Source: Patescibacteria group bacterium
Lineage (GTDB): Bacteria; Patescibacteriota; Patescibacteriia; Patescibacteriales; VMTK01
Direction: 5' to 3'
Length of the DNA: 8,308 nt
Assembly (NCBI GenBank): GCA_018896595.1
Contig: JAHIME010000027.1
Coordinates: 1-8,308 of the forward strand
The stretch's first letter is position 1; each line of letters opens with the position of its first letter. The notes under the pieces were generated by a model. The model was not told the origin of the DNA, searched no databases, and was given only the letters and a program-made list of their open reading frames with translations. This document shows positions 5,511 to 8,308 of this stretch, one piece after another. The translations under genes and the position numbers were made by a program.

Positions 5511-6215
5511 ATGGCTATTTTTTCTTGGACAACCGATAAAGAGGAGGCAAAACAAGAGCAACAAACTCTTTATAATCTTCTTGAGCTGAGAAACGCCTTG
5601 CCGAATTTGCCAAGCTTTAAGCGCGGAATTGCAGTTGGCTCAGCTTATGAGGAAAACACGAAGAGAGCTTTTGCCACAGCAATTTTTTTTGATCAGAATG
5701 GAAAATGCTCACATAAGATTATGCGGGTAAATGTTGAAGTGAATTTTCCATATGTGCCGGGTTTGCTGGCTTTTAGGGTCGGGCCTGCAATATGCTCTGT
5801 TTTGGACAAAATTATTAACCAAGCAGATTTGCTGGTATTTGACGGACAGGGCATAGCGCATCAGAGAGGCTTCGGCCTTGCATCTCACATAGGCGTGCTT
5901 TACAATAAGCCGTCAATTGGAGTGACAAGAAATGTTTTGTATGGAAAATACATCAATCCGCCAAAACAAAGATTTGCTTATACCGACGTTTTTCATCCAA
6001 AAAACAAAACTGTGATTGGATACGCGCTTTCATTGGGCGCAAATTGCAATGCCTGTTATATTTCTCCGGGTCATAATATTGATATTGAAACATCTTTAAA
6101 GGTAATTTGCAACATCGCTGGGGAAACTTGCTTCCCTTTTCCAATTCAAAAGGCGCATGCTTTATCGAATAAAGAAGCAAAAGCCTATTGGAAAAATAAA
6201 CAAAATATGTTATGA
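5511..6215 (+). CDS. Endonuclease V homologue with altered active site
   Basis: Endonuclease V (Nfi) cleaves DNA or RNA near deoxyinosine/inosine. This 234-residue protein aligns along its length. The wedge motif is PYVP (80-83), followed by GLLAFR (84-89), VFDGQGIAHQRGFG (109-122), ASHIGVL, PSIGV (134-138) and SPGH (185-188). By alignment from memory with the E. coli and Thermotoga enzymes, the catalytic Asp before the wedge is Ser44 and the Glu of FREGP is Val90. The Lys of IGVAKK is Arg140. The Asp of VDGHG (Asp111), the following His117 and the GH His188 are kept. It may therefore be a non-cleaving reader of inosine-like bases, or a nuclease with remodelled chemistry. GGGAGG at 5498-5503 precedes the ATG. 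Three bases separate it from the kinase gene. Confidence 0.85.
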   Translation: MAIFSWTTDKEEAKQEQQTLYNLLELRNALPNLPSFKRGIAVGSAYEENTKRAFATAIFFDQNGKCSHKIMRVNVEVNFPYVPGLLAFRVGPAICSVLDKIINQADLLVFDGQGIAHQRGFGLASHIGVLYNKPSIGVTRNVLYGKYINPPKQRFAYTDVFHPKNKTVIGYALSLGANCNACYISPGHNIDIETSLKVICNIAGETCFPFPIQKAHALSNKEAKAYWKNKQNML

Positions 6216-6238
6216 TTAAACCATTATGTATGAAAAAA

Positions 6239-6246
6239 GGAGGAGG
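6239..6246 (+). promoter_or_regulatory. Ribosome binding site fixing the pyrophosphatase start
   Basis: GGAGGAGG lies four bases before the ATG at 6251. In-frame ATGs at 6212 and 6230 lack such a site and would add residues before the conserved TGN motif. The start at 6251 is therefore preferred. Two overlapping AGGAGG matches make this one of the strongest sites in the window. Confidence 0.8.
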
Positions 6247-6250
6247 CAAA

Positions 6251-6928
6251 ATGCAAAAAATTTTAGTTATCACTGGTAATCAAGGTAAGGTTAATGAAAT
6301 TTCAGCTATTACAGGATTAACCGTAGAAGCCAAAAAATTGGAGCTTTCAGAAATTCAGTCGCTTTCAGTTGAGGAAGTGGCAAAGAAAAAAGTAATGGCT
6401 GCTTATGAAATCGTGCGGCAGCCGGTTCTTGTGGATGATACAGGAATGAATATTGAGGCGCTGAACGGCTTGCCCGGAGCTTTAGTTGTTTGGTTTTTGG
6501 ATTTATTAGGTCCGCAGGGTGTCTTGGATCTTATAGCCAATAAAAAAAACAGGAAAGCCTCAGTGTCCACCTGCATTGCTTATGCAGATGCCAATGGTGT
6601 TCAAACTTTTATTGGCACTGTAAACGGTACAATTCCGACAGAACTCAGAGGCGACGAAGGGTTTGGCTATGATCCGATCTTCATTCCTGAAGGCCAGAAT
6701 AAAACCTATGCTGAAATGAGCGTGGATGAAAAAAATGAAATTTCCATGCGCAAAATTGCCCTGATGAAATTCAAAGATTACACTATAAGCAAAAATGCAC
6801 CTGAATCAGAAATGTCTTTAGATGATTTGGGGAAATTATTTGAGGAAACCAAACAATCTGACAAGCGCAAAGCCGCAGAAGTCGCTTATGTCTTAGCCAA
6901 AATTTATTTGGACAAAAAAGAGGCCTGA
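6251..6928 (+). CDS. ITPA/RdgB-family (d)ITP/XTP pyrophosphatase
   Basis: Members of this family hydrolyse deaminated purine nucleoside triphosphates such as dITP and XTP to monophosphate and pyrophosphate. The 225 residues carry TGNQGK (8-13), VDDTG (61-65), LNGLPG (71-76), WFLDLLG (81-87), GDEGFGYDPIF (134-144) and KTYAEMSVDEKNEIS (151-165). The WFL and TYAEM/EKN features point to the archaeal and eukaryotic ITPA-like branch. The conserved SHR base-recognition motif is SMR here (165-167), losing the His. A C-terminal extension of about 45 charged residues (181-225) goes beyond the usual 185-200 length. Its final codons form one arm of the cassette terminator. It could clean a purine triphosphate pool, or remove the natural competitor of a modified nucleotide made by the two kinases. 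Confidence 0.92.
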   Translation: MQKILVITGNQGKVNEISAITGLTVEAKKLELSEIQSLSVEEVAKKKVMAAYEIVRQPVLVDDTGMNIEALNGLPGALVVWFLDLLGPQGVLDLIANKKNRKASVSTCIAYADANGVQTFIGTVNGTIPTELRGDEGFGYDPIFIPEGQNKTYAEMSVDEKNEISMRKIALMKFKDYTISKNAPESEMSLDDLGKLFEETKQSDKRKAAEVAYVLAKIYLDKKEA

Positions 6929-6939
6929 CCTCTTTTTTT
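6914..6939. terminator. Bidirectional terminator between the cassette and comF
   Basis: A 10-bp stem pairs 6914-6923 with 6929-6938 around the loop CCTGA, which includes the TGA stop of the pyrophosphatase gene. GAGG/CCTC is flanked by an A-run and a T-run, so it can terminate the plus-strand cassette and also the minus-strand comF transcript, whose stop is three bases past the stem. It lies inside the inserted segment, so the element brought its own ending. Confidence 0.85.
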
Positions 6940-6940
6940 A

Positions 6941-7693
6941 TTATCCCTTCGCCGCCGCCAGGCCCCAGACCTTGCCGGCGCCGTTCTGTTTTAAAACTTT
7001 GGCGCACTCGTTTAAGGTCGCGCCTGTCGTAACTATATCATCAATCAAAACAACATCGCGGCCGTTTAAATTTTCTCCTCTCCAGCCGAAACAGCCGATG
7101 ATATTGCTTTTTCTCTCGGCTTCGCTTAATTTAATCTGCGGCTTTTTATATTTTATCCTGATTAATTTATCAACGCTTAATTCCAGCTTAAAATAACCGC
7201 TTACTTCCCGGGCTATCAGCTCGGCTTGATTGAAGCCGCGCCAGCGCCGGCGCTTGTTATGCAAAGGCACCGGTATAATTAAATTGCCTCCGGCCAAGAC
7301 AGCCCCGCCAAAACCGCTCTCGCTATTTAAATTTTGCAAAAATAATATTAAAAATTTTCCCAAGTCCCCGGCAATATCCCTGACAAAATTATATTTTAAA
7401 TTTTTTATCAACTTGGCGATAAGCCGATTGTCGTAATCGCCGGCGATTAAAACTCCGTCTAAGCTGTAAAGCTGGCGGCAGTCCGGACAAAATCGGCCGA
7501 ATTTATTTTCCTTCTTGCAATGCAGACAATATTGTTCTTGCTTAAATTTAATTTTCCCAAAGCACTTGTGGCAAAGCCACTCGCCTTCACTGCCGCAACC
7601 CGCGCACTCAATGGGAAAAAGAATATCCAAAACAAAATCACGCAACTTATTTGCGTGATTTATTATATTTTTATAAATTGAAAATTGAATCAT
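6941..7693 (-). CDS. comF: ComF family phosphoribosyltransferase-like competence protein
   Basis: ComF proteins act in natural transformation, apparently on the cytoplasmic side of DNA uptake, and share a phosphoribosyltransferase fold. This 250-residue protein has four CxxC-type pairs (Cys30/33, 41/44, 56/59, 69/72) that would form zinc ribbons. PVPLH (141-145) and RGFNQAELIA (152-161) follow, and then the PRPP loop VVLIDDIVTTGAT (214-226). Length and order fit the family. The last 27 codons come from the 84-bp repeat, so the 3' end is supplied by the inserted cassette and the protein is complete. No Shine-Dalgarno sequence precedes the ATG. Instead a 7-bp tandem repeat fills the gap to the upstream gene. 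The link with DNA uptake is of interest because imported DNA is one way the cassette could arrive. Confidence 0.93.
   Translation of the reverse strand: MIQFSIYKNIINHANKLRDFVLDILFPIECAGCGSEGEWLCHKCFGKIKFKQEQYCLHCKKENKFGRFCPDCRQLYSLDGVLIAGDYDNRLIAKLIKNLKYNFVRDIAGDLGKFLILFLQNLNSESGFGGAVLAGGNLIIPVPLHNKRRRWRGFNQAELIAREVSGYFKLELSVDKLIRIKYKKPQIKLSEAERKSNIIGCFGWRGENLNGRDVVLIDDIVTTGATLNECAKVLKQNGAGKVWGLAAAKG
6942..7025. repeat. 84-bp direct repeat, right copy (inside intact comF)
   Basis: It is identical to 4161-4244. It starts at the third base of the Thr223 codon in the PRPP-binding loop of ComF (minus strand) and ends at the second base of the stop, so it rebuilds the gene exactly. It marks the right edge of the inserted cassette. 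Confidence 0.97.
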
Positions 7694-7698
7694 TGAAA

Positions 7699-7722
7699 AT
7701 TAGAAATTAGAAATTAGAAATT
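7699..7722. repeat. 7-bp tandem repeat (ATTAGAA) upstream of comF
   Basis: There are three full copies of ATTAGAA from 7699 to 7719 plus a partial fourth. They fill the gap between the comF start (7693) and the stop of the upstream minus-strand gene (7723). The repeat may be a slippage-prone spacer. It leaves no room for a normal ribosome binding site. Confidence 0.85.
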
Positions 7723-8308
7723 CTACCTCCCCTGCCACTCCGCGCTATCCACCTTCCATTCCCCTTTTTCTTTAACAAACTTAATAACAATATCCTGATA
7801 AAACGCGGCGGCTTCGGTATCGCCTGTCATTTCTCTCCTCTGCGTTTTAACCGATATTTCCGCCAGGCCGGCCGGCTCGTCAAATTCCTTAACTTCCTGG
7901 TAAAGCGCTTTAGTGGTAATGCCGGAATAAACAACGGTTTCGGCTTTTTTGGCCTTTTCCCGAGCAACAAAATCATCCGCCCAAGCCCGCATTTTCGCGC
8001 TCATAAATATCTTTAAGTCGCTGATATTGCCGTAATTGGCTTGGTTGGAAAAACTGCCGAACCTTTCCGCGAAAGCGGCAGCCACCCGCATCAGGGCGGT
8101 TTCGTCAATTTTATCTTCCTTGATTTTGCTTTTTATCACCGCTTTCCCGCCGGCCGCCTCGCCCGCGCCGGGAAGCTGGGTGTCGGATGCCTCTTGTTCT
8201 TTTATCTTATCTATTACAGGTCCGCCATGACGAAAAAATAAGATATAAATAACAGCGATAATAGCAATTATCAAAATCAAAGCAAAAATAATAATTAAAA
8301 TTTTTATT
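7723..8308 (-). CDS. Membrane-anchored protein with NTF2-like tail, partial
   Basis: The reading frame is open to the right edge of the window. No ATG is seen at the 5' side, and a TTG at 8280 would fall inside the hydrophobic segment, so the true start is probably beyond 8308. What is visible is an N-terminal hydrophobic helix (ILIIIFALILIIAIIAVIY), a basic turn (FRHGG), a low-complexity Gly/Ala/Lys linker of about 40 residues, and then a domain of about 120 residues. It ends in a strand-rich stretch and GEWKVDSAEW, the signature-like close of NTF2/Tim44-like folds. I infer a single-pass protein with a soluble domain. The partner and substrate are unknown. It is upstream of comF on the same strand with a 29-base gap, so co-transcription is likely. 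Confidence 0.75.
   Translation of the reverse strand, partial: IKILIIIFALILIIAIIAVIYILFFRHGGPVIDKIKEQEASDTQLPGAGEAAGGKAVIKSKIKEDKIDETALMRVAAAFAERFGSFSNQANYGNISDLKIFMSAKMRAWADDFVAREKAKKAETVVYSGITTKALYQEVKEFDEPAGLAEISVKTQRREMTGDTEAAAFYQDIVIKFVKEKGEWKVDSAEWQGR

Larger units (their letters stand above)
4245..7025 (+). mobile_element. Integrated purine-nucleotide cassette in comF
   Basis: The segment lies between two perfect 84-bp copies of the comF 3' end. It carries four plus-strand genes and a terminator, with nothing spare: about 86 bases of leader, gaps of 1, 3 and 35 bases between genes, and 12 bases from the last stop to the comF stop. Recombination between the repeats would release a 2781-bp circle and restore comF next to tRNA-Ser. 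All four genes have strong Shine-Dalgarno sites, unlike the surrounding genes. No integrase, transposase or terminal inverted repeat is visible, so movement would need help in trans or homologous recombination of imported DNA. An assembly chimera at the repeat is the main alternative. Confidence 0.75.

Noticed and set aside
6212..6250. An earlier start for the pyrophosphatase, overlapping the endonuclease V stop
   Set aside because: The strong GGAGGAGG site and the position of the conserved TGN motif favour the ATG at 6251.
6783..7007. A minus-strand open frame overlapping the comF end and the pyrophosphatase gene
   Set aside because: It is an out-of-frame reading of the repeat plus the antisense of a well-supported gene.
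4245..7025. A transposon or integron cassette
   Set aside because: No transposase, terminal inverted repeats, short target duplication or attC-like fold is seen; the 84-bp gene-end repeat fits gene-end integration better.
7699..7722. A CRISPR-like or iteron array
   Set aside because: The units are only 7 bp, contiguous and without spacers, and no associated genes are present.

Overview
The window looks like chromosomal DNA from a small-genome, AT-rich bacterium, most likely of the Candidate Phyla Radiation (Patescibacteria, perhaps Parcubacteria). This is inferred from short intergenic gaps, mostly non-Shine-Dalgarno gene starts, short palindromic and tandem repeats in and between genes, a long archaeal-like nucleoside diphosphate kinase, and small hypothetical membrane proteins. 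TGA is used as a stop, so the TGA-recoding lineages are excluded. The taxonomic call is an inference, not a measurement.

Left part (1-3900, minus strand). A four-hairpin palindromic element (119-248) abuts the stop of recG (251-2356). recG carries an in-frame, repeat-derived insertion inside its helicase domain. Upstream lie a terminator, an unrecognised 244-residue protein (2425-3159), a tRNA-like 3' half, tRNA-Arg(GCG), and a two-helix membrane protein with its own extended -10 promoter. Two tRNA-Ser genes, GCT and TGA, follow on the plus strand (3949-4141).

Centre (4160-7025), the notable part. A 2.78-kb plus-strand cassette is flanked by a perfect 84-bp direct repeat (4161-4244 and 6942-7025). 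The repeat is the 3' end of comF, from the third base of the Thr223 codon to the second base of the stop. The right copy completes an intact comF (6941-7693, minus), and the left copy is a displaced orphan tail. This is the geometry of an element that integrates into the 3' end of a gene and rebuilds it. The cassette carries four tightly packed genes, each with a strong AGGAGG-type ribosome binding site, and its own terminator: an archaeal-like nucleoside diphosphate kinase, an archaeal-type adenylate-kinase-like P-loop kinase, an endonuclease V homologue, and an ITPA/RdgB-type (d)ITP/XTP pyrophosphatase. No integrase or transposase is visible.

Working together, the two kinases could carry a (d)NMP to (d)NTP, the pyrophosphatase could return selected NTPs to NMP, and the endonuclease V fold could recognise a deaminated or otherwise non-canonical purine in nucleic acid. 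However, the endonuclease V homologue appears to have lost two of three metal-binding carboxylates while keeping its wedge motif, and the pyrophosphatase has SMR in place of the SHR base-recognition motif. Altered substrates, or a reader rather than a nuclease, are therefore plausible. A mobile purine-nucleotide sanitation or recoding cassette is the best candidate here for an undescribed system.

Right part (7026-8308, minus strand). The rest of comF is followed upstream by a 7-bp tandem repeat and a membrane-anchored protein with an NTF2-like tail, whose start lies beyond the window edge.
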